DNA of 64,000 nt from Aliishimia sp965656085. Its GTDB lineage: Bacteria > Pseudomonadota > Alphaproteobacteria > Rhodobacterales > Rhodobacteraceae. A program made the position numbers and the translations under genes. The stretch lies in NCBI GenBank assembly GCA_965656085.1, contig CBFHJA010000010.1, forward strand, positions 1-64,000, in the 5' to 3' direction. Within the stretch, counting starts at the first letter, position 1. Every line of letters starts with the position of its first letter. The notes under the pieces are model-generated. The model was not told the DNA's origin and made no database searches. It saw only the letters and a list, made by a program, of their open reading frames with translations. This document shows positions 52,653 to 61,334 of the stretch, piece by piece.

Positions 52653-52970
52653 TTAAAGGCCAAGGGCGCTTTGCGTGTCCTTGGTCCAGCCCAGATAGAG
52701 CATTCCATTCGCCTCTATGAGAGGTCGTTTCATCAAGGCCGGGTGGTCCGCGAGCAAGTCTGCCGACGCGCGGCCACGCTCCTCATCGCTGAGACCCCGC
52801 CATGTGGTGGAGCGCGTGTTGACCAGCGCCGCGCCGAATTGCTCAAGCGCCCGTGCGCGCAGCGCGGGGTCCATGGGCGCTTCGCGAAGGTCGATCAACG
52901 CAGCCCCTTCAAGGGCTTTCAGCGCCTTTCGGCAGGTATCGCAGGCTTTCAGACCGTAAATGCGTATCAT
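52653..52970 (-). CDS. ArsC/Spx-family thioredoxin-fold protein
   Basis: 105 residues: MIRIYGLKACDTCRKALKALEG with the CxxC-like CDTC (arsenate reductase family), and MKRPLIEANGMLYLGW (the RPL motif with cis-proline). Such Spx/YffB-type proteins rarely have proven arsenate activity. The start at 52970 is chosen for its GAGGTG ribosome site. Converges with thrS with 2 bp between the stops. Confidence 0.85.
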   Translation of the reverse strand: MIRIYGLKACDTCRKALKALEGAALIDLREAPMDPALRARALEQFGAALVNTRSTTWRGLSDEERGRASADLLADHPALMKRPLIEANGMLYLGWTKDTQSALGL

Positions 52971-53164
52971 ATAGGCACCTCGTTTTCTCCCCGCGTGGCC
53001 GGACAAAATTTCCGATCAATTTACTTGATTTTGGACCCGGGCGGACAATTTCCTATCCCATGCAGATGGTCAAGTCGCAATCCAAGCGATGTGCCGTGCT
53101 GCTGGAAGACCCGCCTTGCGAATACCCGGAGGCGGCCCAATGCAGACGACAGGAGACCCCGGCA

Positions 53165-53371
53165 ATGGCGACCGGAACGGTGAAGTGGTTCAACACAACC
53201 AAGGGCTATGGATTTATCGCGCCCGATGATGGCGGCAAGGATGTGTTCGTACACATCTCTGCGGTCGAACGCTCCGGGATGACCGGACTGGCGGACAATC
53301 AAAAAGTGTCATTTGAACTGACCGAAGGACGAGATGGTCGCACTATGGCGACAGACCTCTCCGCCATGTGA
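53165..53371 (+). CDS. cspA: Cold-shock protein
   Basis: 68 residues: MATGTVKWFNTTKGYGFIAPDDGGKDVFVHISAVERSGMTGLADNQKVSFEL. RNP1 (KGYGFI) and RNP2 (VFVHIS) are intact. It binds single-stranded RNA/DNA as an RNA chaperone. The ~160-bp AT-richer leader upstream (53007-53164) is likely a structured 5' UTR as in other csp genes. GGAGA before ATG 53165. Confidence 0.95.
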   Translation: MATGTVKWFNTTKGYGFIAPDDGGKDVFVHISAVERSGMTGLADNQKVSFELTEGRDGRTMATDLSAM

Positions 53372-53414
53372 CCCCGGGCGCGCCCGGAGGCACGCGGCGC
53401 GCCGTCTCAACCGC

Positions 53415-53687
53415 TCAGCGGCAGCCTTTTTCGCCGATCGGACAATCATCGGCCACAGCCTTGCGTGGCGTGTGATGTTTTCGGACCGGATGCGCCATCA
53501 TGGCTTGGTAGGTGGTATCGGTCGTTGGCTTGCCGCAGCAGATTGACCCGTCCTTGGTCACCGGCTGAAGCCCGGCGGGACAATAATTGTGGGATGTGTG
53601 GACCGGGTAGAGATTGCCTGCGGTCGCCGGAAGCGCGGTCAAAATAGCCAGTCCAAGACCAGCCAGATATGTCGCTGTGATACGCAT
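53415..53687 (-). CDS. Small secreted Cys-containing hypothetical protein
   Basis: 90 residues. Signal peptide MRITATYLAGLGLAILTALPATA, then GNLYPVHTSHNYCPAGLQPVTKDGSICCGKPTTDTTYQAMMAHPVRKHHTPRKAVADDCPIGEKGC with five cysteines and several histidines in the mature part. Start at 53687 has GAGGG in front. No family recognised; a periplasmic disulfide protein or metal binder is possible. Confidence 0.65.
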   Translation of the reverse strand: MRITATYLAGLGLAILTALPATAGNLYPVHTSHNYCPAGLQPVTKDGSICCGKPTTDTTYQAMMAHPVRKHHTPRKAVADDCPIGEKGCR

Positions 53688-53807
53688 ATGTGCCCTCATT
53701 TTACACAACTTACACCAAATCATGCGGTCACCGTGCCGCCCGACGAACCGCAAGTCCAGAGTTTTCTGGCTGGTTTGGCCCACTGTGCACACAGTGTGTC
53801 GGCGGCG

Positions 53808-54716
53808 CTATCCCGCGAGCACCTGCTGGAACTCGCGCCATTCGCCCTTGCTCATGCCTGAGCTTTCCTGCGTCACCTCTTCGCCGCGCAGCATCGCCCG
53901 GATACACTCCAGCGCCTTTCCCGACAGCGTCGCCCCGCCCATCCGGTAGTCCTCGAAGGCAGCATAGGCGAAGGGCACCCAATCCGCGACGAGCTTGCAG
54001 ATTTCGTCGGCATAGACGCGGATCTCGTACTGCGCATGGGCATCGGCGCGCAGGCGCAAGAAGTGCAGAAGGTTGTGCAGATCCACTTTCCAATACCATT
54101 GCGTGTAGATGTTGGCGGGCAGGTTCATCCGGGCAAGCTCGCGTGCGAGGCCATCCTGCCCGTCCTGGGAGATCATGTCCTCGTAGTGGTCATAGGCCCG
54201 CGCGCTGTCCGCCTTGAGATATTCAAGCACCTTTGCGGCCTCATCGCCGGTCAGCGCCGCGCCCCGGCCCTGATTGTTGACCACCGATTGCGCTGCAAGA
54301 TGCTCGGGCGCGGGAATATAGAACTCGCGGTCGAGGATCGAATAGCGCGCAGAGTATTCGTTCACATTGGCCGTGCGGTGCCGAATCCACTGGCGAGCGA
54401 CGAAAACGGGCAGCTTCACATGCAGCTTGATCTCGCACATCTCGAACGGCGTGGAGTGCCAGTGCCGCATCAGGTAGCGGATCAGACCCTCGTCATTTTG
54501 CACCGATTTGGTGCCCTTGCCGTAGCTGACCCGCGCGGCTTGGCAGATGGCGGCGTCGTCGCCCATGTAGTCGATGACCCGCACGAAGCCGTGATCGAGC
54601 ACCGGATAGGCAGTGTAGAGATGCGCTTCCATGCCCGGCGCGACGGCGCGGCGGGTGGGCGCGGTCTGCGCGCGCTGGTCTTCGATCTCGGCAAGCTGGT
54701 CGGGACTGAGCGGCAT
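53808..54716 (-). CDS. thyX: FAD-dependent thymidylate synthase ThyX
   Basis: 302 residues. The ThyX motif RHRxxxxNExSxRY appears as RHRTANVNEYSARYS. Flanking parts such as RYLMRHWHSTPFEMCEIKLHVKLPVFVARQWI and HNLLHFLRLRADAHAQYEIRVYAD are typical. It makes dTMP from dUMP with FAD, NADPH and methylene-tetrahydrofolate. ATG 54716 (MPLSPDQLAEIEDQRA) is chosen for AAAGGA; ATG 54725 is too close to that site. Divergent from the lipoprotein/Slam pair. Confidence 0.96.
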   Translation of the reverse strand: MPLSPDQLAEIEDQRAQTAPTRRAVAPGMEAHLYTAYPVLDHGFVRVIDYMGDDAAICQAARVSYGKGTKSVQNDEGLIRYLMRHWHSTPFEMCEIKLHVKLPVFVARQWIRHRTANVNEYSARYSILDREFYIPAPEHLAAQSVVNNQGRGAALTGDEAAKVLEYLKADSARAYDHYEDMISQDGQDGLARELARMNLPANIYTQWYWKVDLHNLLHFLRLRADAHAQYEIRVYADEICKLVADWVPFAYAAFEDYRMGGATLSGKALECIRAMLRGEEVTQESSGMSKGEWREFQQVLAG

Positions 54717-54918
54717 GGGGCGCATCCTTTGTTCCACTAGAATCTGCTGGATTGACCATATCTGGTGAAGCGCGCGGGCGGAACCGCTATATGAAGGTTG
54801 TTGCAAAGAGGATGCAGGGCGCCTTTGCGTCCACCGCACACACGTCAAACGCGTTGACTTTGCAACTGCCGCCTCGCAATTTACTGAAAATTATACAAAA
54901 TGGTTGAGGCATGAGCAG

Positions 54919-55992
54919 ATGACCCGAAACCTCCTCCCCATCGCCGCGCTCGCGGCACTCGTTGCCTGTGGCGACGGTGCCCCGTTCGGCACGCCGCCGG
55001 TCACGGATCCCGACCCCAGCGCCCCGACCGAGCCCACACCCGATCCGGACCCCGACCCCGGTGCCGATCCGGGCGCCGAAGGCGGCGGCATCCCCGATGT
55101 CATCGCCAGCACCGTCACCGGCTTCACCTATAATCCCGGCGCGGGCACGATGACGCTCAGCGGAACGCTGCGCGACGGCGACGCGCTGACCACGACCTTC
55201 ACCCGCAACGCCGCGCTTGATGTGCTCGATGCCAATTCCGGCGCGGTGGCCTATGAGGCGTTCACCGCGCAGGACGACCCGCTCGATGAGCACACCACGG
55301 TCTATGCGCGCGCGGTCGGAGATGTCTCTGCTGCGGTTGCGGTCACGGGTGGTCAGTTCACCTACTACAGCGGCGGTGTGAGCTACACCCGCACGGGCGG
55401 CTTCGACCCCGGCCCGATCGACGAGGCGCAGGATACCGGGCTGGTGACCTATGCCGGGCAATATGCCGGACTGACCAACCTGAACGGTCCGCGCACCGAC
55501 TTGCTCGCGCCCCCCGCCGGCGTCTCGGACAGCACGATCATCCCGGCACAGGCCGGACCGGTGAGCGGGCGCGTGTTCATCAATGTGAGCTTTGCCGACA
55601 ACCAACTTGCGGGCGAGATCTATAACCGGCAGGTGGACTCCGAGGCATTCGGCACATTCAACGTCTCTGACCTGATACTGGTGCCGACAGAGCTTGCCGC
55701 AGATGGCACGTTCTCAGGAGAGGTCGAATTGCCATCGGTGCGCACTGATGTGGGCGAATATGGCGGCCTGATCGGAGGCAATGCGGGCGAAGCGATGGCG
55801 GGCGGTATCTATGTCGACGAGCATTTCGACGAACTGATCGACCCGGCCACGGGCAACCCGATCACCCGGCCAGATGGAACGCAAGTGGTGATTTCGGGCG
55901 AGGAAGAGTTTGGCATCTTTGTGCTGGGCCGCTGTGGCAGCGGGCTGGAGGATCCGTCAGCAGAATGCGCGCCGCCGGTCGATCCGCAATAA
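54919..55992 (+). CDS. Surface lipoprotein with TbpB-like barrel domain, probable Slam/T11SS cargo
   Basis: 357 residues. Lipobox LVAC with Cys17, then an Asp/Pro-rich spacer (PDPSAPTEPTPDPDPDPGADPG), then a beta-rich body ending in ATGNPITRPDGTQVVISGEEEFGIFVLGRCG. The 8-stranded-barrel style region from about 200 (VSGRVFINVSFADNQLAGEIYNRQV, GTFSGEVELP, GGNAGEAMAGGIYVD) resembles the TbpB barrel domain of transferrin-binding-like lipoproteins. It lies 1 bp before a Slam-like outer-membrane gene, as expected for a type XI secretion cargo. Its target ligand is unknown. Confidence 0.75.
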   Translation: MTRNLLPIAALAALVACGDGAPFGTPPVTDPDPSAPTEPTPDPDPDPGADPGAEGGGIPDVIASTVTGFTYNPGAGTMTLSGTLRDGDALTTTFTRNAALDVLDANSGAVAYEAFTAQDDPLDEHTTVYARAVGDVSAAVAVTGGQFTYYSGGVSYTRTGGFDPGPIDEAQDTGLVTYAGQYAGLTNLNGPRTDLLAPPAGVSDSTIIPAQAGPVSGRVFINVSFADNQLAGEIYNRQVDSEAFGTFNVSDLILVPTELAADGTFSGEVELPSVRTDVGEYGGLIGGNAGEAMAGGIYVDEHFDELIDPATGNPITRPDGTQVVISGEEEFGIFVLGRCGSGLEDPSAECAPPVDPQ

Positions 55993-55993
55993 C

Positions 55994-57436
55994 ATGTGGC
56001 GCCTGAGATGCGCGCTTTTGCTGGCCGTTCTGGCGGTCGTTCCGGTCTGGGCTGCGGCGCAGCAGACCACGATCACCCTCGATCAGGCCCGGCAGATCGC
56101 GCGGCAAGCGCTGCTGTCTCAAAACCCGCAACTCGCGCTGGAGATCGGCAAGACCCTGCTCGAGGCCGATCCGCGCGATCCGGACGCGCTGCTCATCGTC
56201 GCCGCCGCGCAGGCCCAGCTTGGCAACCCGATCAATGGCCGCCGCGCGGCGGCCCGGGCCTACCGCAACACCGACAACCGCATCCAGAAATTCGACGCGG
56301 CCACGATTGCAGCGAGCCTTGCGGCCCGCGCCGAGCGGTTGACACTCAGCCAGGTGTGGCTGCGCCGGGCCAGCCTGCACACGGATGACCCCGCCGAACA
56401 GCAGGGACTGGCGCGGGCCTATGGCCGGGTGCGCGCGCAAAACCCGTGGCGTTTCAACCTCGAAACGGCCCTGCGCCCATCCTCCAACGTGAACAATGGC
56501 GCAAACACCGGCGAGCAGATCGTGGACGGGATCGACGCGGTCGATCTGGGCCGGCTCAGCGCCTCCGCGCAGGCGCTCTCGGGCGTAATTGCACAGGCCG
56601 ATCTCGAGCTTGGCTACCGGCTGCGCGGCACCGCGCAGAGCCGCACCGAACTGGCCACGCGGGTCCGCATCCGCCGGGTCGATCTGTCGGACGAGGCGCG
56701 CACAAAAGCGAATGACGTTCGGCAGGCCCTGCTTGCCTTGGGCGTCCCGCCGCGCCTGATCCCGCCCGACCCAAAAAATCGCGGTTTCGGCTCGACCTAT
56801 GCCGACCTGACCCTGCGCCATACCTGGCGTGTGGGCACAGCGCCGGGCGGCACGGCAATGCTGGCGGCAGGCGTGGGCACCTATTGGTATGGCACCCGCG
56901 AAGAGGCCCGCCTCGCCCGCATGGAGGCGCGCCGCACTTGGGCGCTGAGCGAGGGCCGCAGCTTCACGCTCTATGGCTCGCTGCTGCGCCGCGACGAGGT
57001 GGGCTCGACCGCGAGCGACAGCGTCACGGTCGGCCTGCTGGGCTCCTATGCGCAGCGTCTGGAGAATGGCGCGCAATGGTCGGCGGGGCTGAGCGTGTCC
57101 GATACGCGCTCCGATCAGGTGAATATCGACAGCGCCACATGGACTGTGCGCACGCGCTACCGCTTTGCGCGCAAATGGGGCCCGGCGCAGGCCAGCGCAG
57201 GGGTGTCGCTGACCTCCACGGACTACGCGACCTACGCGCTGATCCCGGGCCTGTTTGCCCCCGGCGGTCGGCAGGATGAGGCGGCCTATGCTGATCTCAC
57301 ATTGTTTTTCGAAGAGTATGACTATCTCGGCTTTGCCCCGGAAGTCACGCTGCGCGCCGGTCAGCGCCGCTCCAATGTGAGCCGCTTCGACAGCGAGGAA
57401 CTGTCGATCTCCGTTGGCATCCAGTCAAAATTCTGA
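55994..57436 (+). CDS. Slam-like outer-membrane protein (DUF560), type XI secretion
   Basis: 480 residues. Signal peptide MWRLRCALLLAVLAVVPVWAAA, an N-terminal TPR-like helical domain (about 25-160, ALEIGKTLLEADPRDPDALLIVAAAQAQLGNP), then a beta-barrel from about 165 (NFRFNLETALRPSSNVNNG pattern, repeated YxxAxLTL-type strands) ending in phenylalanine (SISVGIQSKF), the outer-membrane assembly signal. This architecture is that of Slam/NMB0313 surface lipoprotein assembly modulators. Co-transcribed with the lipoprotein gene. Confidence 0.8.
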   Translation: MWRLRCALLLAVLAVVPVWAAAQQTTITLDQARQIARQALLSQNPQLALEIGKTLLEADPRDPDALLIVAAAQAQLGNPINGRRAAARAYRNTDNRIQKFDAATIAASLAARAERLTLSQVWLRRASLHTDDPAEQQGLARAYGRVRAQNPWRFNLETALRPSSNVNNGANTGEQIVDGIDAVDLGRLSASAQALSGVIAQADLELGYRLRGTAQSRTELATRVRIRRVDLSDEARTKANDVRQALLALGVPPRLIPPDPKNRGFGSTYADLTLRHTWRVGTAPGGTAMLAAGVGTYWYGTREEARLARMEARRTWALSEGRSFTLYGSLLRRDEVGSTASDSVTVGLLGSYAQRLENGAQWSAGLSVSDTRSDQVNIDSATWTVRTRYRFARKWGPAQASAGVSLTSTDYATYALIPGLFAPGGRQDEAAYADLTLFFEEYDYLGFAPEVTLRAGQRRSNVSRFDSEELSISVGIQSKF

Positions 57437-57529
57437 CAACTGAAGGCCCCCGGCCCCGCTTGGCTCTGGCCAAAAGCGCCCCGCATGCTAGCCTTCGCAG
57501 GACTGCAACGACGACAATCGGAGACCCGC

Positions 57530-57958
57530 ATGAGCCTGACCTACCTTCACACCATGGTCCGCGTCAAAGACCTCGACGCGTCCATCGCGTTCTACAAATT
57601 GCTCGGCATGGTCGAAACCCGCCGCTACGAGAGCGAGGCCGGGCGCTTTACGCTGGTGTTCATGGCCCCGCCCGAGCAGCCCGAATGCCCGGTGGAGCTG
57701 ACCTACAACTGGGATGGCGACGAGGGGCTGCCCTCTGACAGCCGCCATTTCGGGCATCTGGCCTATAGTGTCGATAATATCTACGAGACGTGCCAGCACC
57801 TTCAGGACAACGGCATCCTGATCAATCGCCCGCCCCGCGACGGGCGCATGGCCTTCGTGCGCAGTCCGGACAATATTTCCGTCGAATTGCTGCAGGCGGG
57901 CGATCCGCTGGCGCCGCAAGAGCCGTGGGCCAGCATGGAGAGCACAGGCCATTGGTGA
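57530..57958 (+). CDS. gloA: Lactoylglutathione lyase (glyoxalase I)
   Basis: 142 residues, VOC fold. LHTMVRVKDLDASIAFYKLLGM (metal His), VELTYNWDGDEG (Glu), HFGHLAYSVDNIYETCQHL (His) and RSPDNISVELLQ (Glu). It detoxifies methylglyoxal with glutathione. ATG 57530 follows GGAGA. The stop codon overlaps the start of the first DUF1194 gene by one base. Confidence 0.95.
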   Translation: MSLTYLHTMVRVKDLDASIAFYKLLGMVETRRYESEAGRFTLVFMAPPEQPECPVELTYNWDGDEGLPSDSRHFGHLAYSVDNIYETCQHLQDNGILINRPPRDGRMAFVRSPDNISVELLQAGDPLAPQEPWASMESTGHW

Positions 57959-58692
57959 TGCGCCGCGCGGGCGCGGCTCTGTGGGTGGCGGCGGCGCTGA
58001 TCGCCACCGTTGCCGCCCTTCCGGCTGCTGCGGCCTGCCGTCTCGCGCTGGTGCTGGCGCTCGATGTATCCTCCTCGGTCGATGCCGAAGAAGACGCACT
58101 GCAACGGCGCGGGCTGGCCAATGCCCTGATGGCTCCAGAGGTGCAGCGCGCCATATTCGCCACAGACGCACCTGTGGCGCTGGCGGCATTCGAATGGTCC
58201 GGGCGCTACAATCAGGAATTGCTGCTGGACTGGACCGTGATCGACGCCCCCGAAACGCTTGCCCGCGTGAGCCGGACGCTCGCAACCTCGCAGCGCAGCT
58301 ACAACGAGTTTCCCACCGCGATCGGATATGCTCTGGGCTATGCCGCCGGGTTGATGACACGGGCACCGGCCTGCTTGTTCCAGACCGTGGACATGGCGGG
58401 CGACGGGGAGAATAACGAAGGCTTTGGACCGGCGGCGGCCTATGCGGAATTTCCCTTCGAAAGTATCACGGTGAACGGTCTGGTCGTGGACACGGCAGAG
58501 CTGGGCCGCGACACCGCGCTGATCGCGTTCTACCGTGACAACATCCTTCATGGCCCGGGGGCCTTTCTGGAGGTTGCCGCGGGGTTTACGGATTACGAGC
58601 GGGCGATGCGCCGCAAACTCGAACGCGAATTGCGCCCGCCCTCGATCGGTGCCGCGCCAGCGCCTGCAAGCAGCGGGGCGCAGCCGGGATGA
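57958..58692 (+). CDS. DUF1194 (von Willebrand A-like) secreted protein, first of pair
   Basis: 244 residues. Signal peptide MRRAGAALWVAAALIATVAALPAAA, then CRLALVLALDVSSSVDAEEDALQRRGLANAL with a MIDAS-like DxSxS (DVSSS). The DUF1194 family features are EWSGRYNQELLLDWTVIDAPE and TVDMAGDGENNEG. Coupled to gloA and to the next gene (4-bp overlap). Probably a periplasmic metal-dependent adhesion domain; the partner is unknown. Confidence 0.85.
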   Translation: MRRAGAALWVAAALIATVAALPAAAACRLALVLALDVSSSVDAEEDALQRRGLANALMAPEVQRAIFATDAPVALAAFEWSGRYNQELLLDWTVIDAPETLARVSRTLATSQRSYNEFPTAIGYALGYAAGLMTRAPACLFQTVDMAGDGENNEGFGPAAAYAEFPFESITVNGLVVDTAELGRDTALIAFYRDNILHGPGAFLEVAAGFTDYERAMRRKLERELRPPSIGAAPAPASSGAQPG

Positions 58693-59429
58693 CCCACCCG
58701 GTCTGGCTTGCCCTCATCATGACATGCTGCGCGCTGCTAGGCAGATCCGCGCTGGCGCAGGATACCCCCTGCCGCCAAGCCCTTGCGCTCGGGCTCGATG
58801 TGTCGGCCTCGGTCGATGCGCGCGAATACCGCTTGCAACTGGACGGGTTGGCAGCGGCGCTCGGCACGCCGGGGGTGCGGACCGCGCTTCTGGCAATGCC
58901 GAGCGCGCCGGTGCAACTGCTGGTCTATGAATGGAGCGGCGTGGAGGACCAACATCTGCTGCTGGACTGGACCCCGATCCGCAGCACGGCAGATATCCGC
59001 ATCGTGCAGGAAACGCTGGGGCAGGTGCGACGGCGGGATGCCGCGCCCGGCACAGCGCTCGGCCCGGCGATGCGCAGCGGTGCGGCACATCTGGACCGCC
59101 GTGCGGGATGCTGGCAGCGCACGCTCGATATCTCCGGCGATGGCAAGGCCAATGCCGGCATCCGCCCCGCCGCGGTGAAGCGCGAGCTTGCGGCGGCGGG
59201 CATCACCGTCAACGCACTGGTCATCGGCGCGGATGCGGCCAGCTATGGCGATTTGCGGCAGGCCGATATCGCCGAGCTGTCCTCTTATTTCCGCGTCAAT
59301 GTAATCACGGGCCCCGACGCGTTCGTACAGACGGCACTCGGCTACGAGGATTACGCCCGCTCCATGGCCCGCAAGCTCGAACGCGAGTTGCAAGGCGTGG
59401 TGGTCTCCTCTCTCGACGCGGCACGCTGA
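58689..59429 (+). CDS. DUF1194 (von Willebrand A-like) secreted protein, second of pair
   Basis: 246 residues. Signal peptide MTHPVWLALIMTCCALLGRSALA, then DTPCRQALALGLDVSASVDAREYRLQLDGLAAAL with MIDAS-like DVSAS, EWSGVEDQHLLLDWTPI and TLDISGDGKANAGIRPAAV. About the same layout as the preceding gene, from which it arose by tandem duplication. ATGA overlap with it. Function unknown. Confidence 0.85.
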   Translation: MTHPVWLALIMTCCALLGRSALAQDTPCRQALALGLDVSASVDAREYRLQLDGLAAALGTPGVRTALLAMPSAPVQLLVYEWSGVEDQHLLLDWTPIRSTADIRIVQETLGQVRRRDAAPGTALGPAMRSGAAHLDRRAGCWQRTLDISGDGKANAGIRPAAVKRELAAAGITVNALVIGADAASYGDLRQADIAELSSYFRVNVITGPDAFVQTALGYEDYARSMARKLERELQGVVVSSLDAAR

Positions 59430-59972
59430 GATCCCGCACAAAAGCAGCGCCGGGCACAGCCGCCTGCCATCCCAAGGGGCGTGTGAGACCGGGTCCAAGC
59501 AAAACGCCTGCACGCCCTTATCCAGCAGTTTCGCACACCGCCCCGGCAGGCTTCGCTGCGTCCCGCGAGCAGATCGCGCGCCCCTTGCAACCCTCCGCCA
59601 CCCGAAAGCGGCAACGGCATCCATGCTGGACCGGTGAGAGCAGGTTCCGTACCCCGTTTGCAAAGCCGACGACCCCATCAGAACCGGAACGGTATTGGGT
59701 GTCTAACTGGCTCCACGCTCTGGGAAGCCAAGCCCTCGTGGTTGACGTACCCTCGCGCGGCATGGGCCTGTCCACCGCACCGCCGGGACAGCGGCCCGGT
59801 TGGCCAGAGCGCTGTCCGCAAGTCCTGAATCACTTGGTTTGACCCTTTTGCCAGAAGGCGCTGCGGACAAGCCCCTGCCCCGTGCCCCGCGCTAACCTCG
59901 CACACCGGACGCGGTCGAAAAACACACGCGGACCCATCCCGGGACCGCAGGCCCCACAGGGCAGCGGGAGCG
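59430..59972. other. 543-bp region with no convincing gene
   Basis: Open frames here have biased, low-complexity composition and no ribosome sites, so I call no gene. Minus-strand text around 59640-59760 reads in one frame PREGTSTTRAWLPRAWSQLDTQ and continues; it is weak evidence for a decayed or noncoding element. I found no tRNA, terminator or copy of the interspersed repeats. Confidence 0.4.
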
Positions 59973-60479
59973 TTAGTAGATGTAGCGAATCTGGTCGGTC
60001 CAGTAGCGTTCCATGCGGCGCAACATCGTGCTGATCTCTTCGATGCCCTCGGCGTTGATGATGTCCTTTTCCTCAAGGCCGATAGCATGGCGCTCGAACA
60101 GGCCAGCCACGATTTGCCGGATGCGGCGGCCCTCTTCGGTGAGCCGCACCCGCACCGACCGGCGGTCGATCTCGCAGCGCTGGTGATGCATATAGCCCAT
60201 ATCGACCAGCTTCTTGAGGTTGTAGCTGACATTGCTGCCCTGATAGTAGCCGCGGCTTTTCAATTCTCCGGCGGTGACCTCGTTGTCGCCGATATTGAAC
60301 AGCAGCAGGGCCTGCACCGAATTGATGTCAAGCACGCCAACCCGCTCGAATTCATCCTTGATCACGTCCAGCAGAAGCCGGTGCAGGCGCTCAACGAGCG
60401 ACAGGGCGTCGAGATACCCCATCATGAACCCGGGGTTGGCGCCCTGGTTTTGCGGGGGCGTCGGGTGGCGCATATCCAT
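59973..60479 (-). CDS. MarR-family winged-helix regulator
   Basis: 168 residues. Winged helix: INSVQALLLFNIGDNEVTAGELKSRGYYQGSNVSYNLKKLVDMGYMHHQRCEIDRRSVRVRLTEEGRRI, a clear MarR core with the DxRS wing. A signature common to Rhodobacterales is the long N-terminal PTPPQNQGANPGFMMGYLDALSLVERLHRLLLDVI dimerisation arm. GGAGA precedes ATG 60479. Target genes cannot be told from position. Confidence 0.88.
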   Translation of the reverse strand: MDMRHPTPPQNQGANPGFMMGYLDALSLVERLHRLLLDVIKDEFERVGVLDINSVQALLLFNIGDNEVTAGELKSRGYYQGSNVSYNLKKLVDMGYMHHQRCEIDRRSVRVRLTEEGRRIRQIVAGLFERHAIGLEEKDIINAEGIEEISTMLRRMERYWTDQIRYIY

Positions 60480-60553
60480 GTAGCTGTCTCCGATACAAAC
60501 TGCTCTTGAGCGGCAGAATGCGCCGGAAAACGAAAATATATCGTTAAATCAGC

Positions 60554-60853
60554 TCATGCTCTGTGGATGGATCCGGAAATCCTTGAAATCATTTCAGAAA
60601 ATTGCTCCGGCGCAGGGGCTTGCCCGGTCACCCAGACATAGAGATCCTGATCGTTTTCGTGCAAAATCGCTTCGAAAACGTCCAACTCCGCCGGGTCCAT
60701 GCCGTCGAGGTCGGCCTCAGCGAAGGCACTGAGAATCAGATCCATTTCCTTGATCCCCCGCCGCATGGACCGCATCCGAAGCCGCTTGATGCGCACATCG
60801 CGGCTCTCGTTGGGATCGACGGGCGGCGGCGTTATCCGGAACGTGTCACTCAC
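60554..60853 (-). CDS. sdhE: Succinate dehydrogenase assembly factor SdhE family
   Basis: 99 residues: RIKRLRMRSMRRGIKEMDLILSAFAEADLDGMDPAELDVFEAILHENDQDLYVWVTGQ. The RGxxE motif (RRGIKEMD) that contacts the flavoprotein and the YVWVTG end are diagnostic. It helps covalent FAD attachment to SdhA. Its start overlaps the XRE regulator gene by 8 bp. Confidence 0.9.
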   Translation of the reverse strand: MSDTFRITPPPVDPNESRDVRIKRLRMRSMRRGIKEMDLILSAFAEADLDGMDPAELDVFEAILHENDQDLYVWVTGQAPAPEQFSEMISRISGSIHRA

Positions 60854-61244
60854 TCCGGGGCTCCGACATCATTTTGCGCAGACGCTTTTCGATGCGGCCG
60901 ACCTGCTCGGCCTTGTGGTAAAAGCTGACCCGGATGTCCCGCAATTCGGTGAGAATGGCGGCGATATCGGCATCCGAGCCAACGTCATCGGGCCCGTCGA
61001 CCCCATCGCCAGACCCGCTGATCAGCCAGCCCATCGAGACGCCGAGCAGCCCGGCGAGCATCGAGAGCCTGTTGGCGCGCGGCTCGGCCAGATCGTCTTC
61101 CCATTTGCGGACCGTGCTGGCCTTCACCCCAAGCCGCTTTGCGAGCGCGGCCTGGCTCAGCCCCGCCTGCTCACGGGCGGCGGCCAGCCGGTCTCCGAAG
61201 GTCGCCACGTCCGGGTCGTACCAGTTTTGCACCGCTTCCGTCAT
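60846..61244 (-). CDS. XRE-family helix-turn-helix protein
   Basis: 132 residues. HTH_3 domain FGDRLAAAREQAGLSQAALAKRLGVKASTVRKWEDDLAEPRANRLSMLAGLLGVSMGWLISG near the N-terminus, then a helical C-terminal part (residues 95-132) that may dimerise. Cytoplasmic DNA-binding regulator. First gene before sdhE and translationally linked to it. Confidence 0.9.
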   Translation of the reverse strand: MTEAVQNWYDPDVATFGDRLAAAREQAGLSQAALAKRLGVKASTVRKWEDDLAEPRANRLSMLAGLLGVSMGWLISGSGDGVDGPDDVGSDADIAAILTELRDIRVSFYHKAEQVGRIEKRLRKMMSEPRSE

Positions 61245-61334
61245 GCTCTATGCTCCTTACGCTCATGAAAATCATTGCCGGGGCCGCGCAGCCCCCCTAA
61301 GACGCGGGCCTAGGTGTAACATGAGGGCCCGCGA

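Noticed and set aside
53374..53387. CCGGGCGCGCCCGG behind cspA as a terminator
   Set aside because: The palindrome has no loop and no following T run; it may be chance in GC-rich DNA.
59430..59972. Gap between the second DUF1194 gene and the MarR gene considered as a pseudogene or RNA gene
   Set aside because: No frame has family motifs, no tRNA-like cloverleaf and no clear hairpin; left as an unassigned region.
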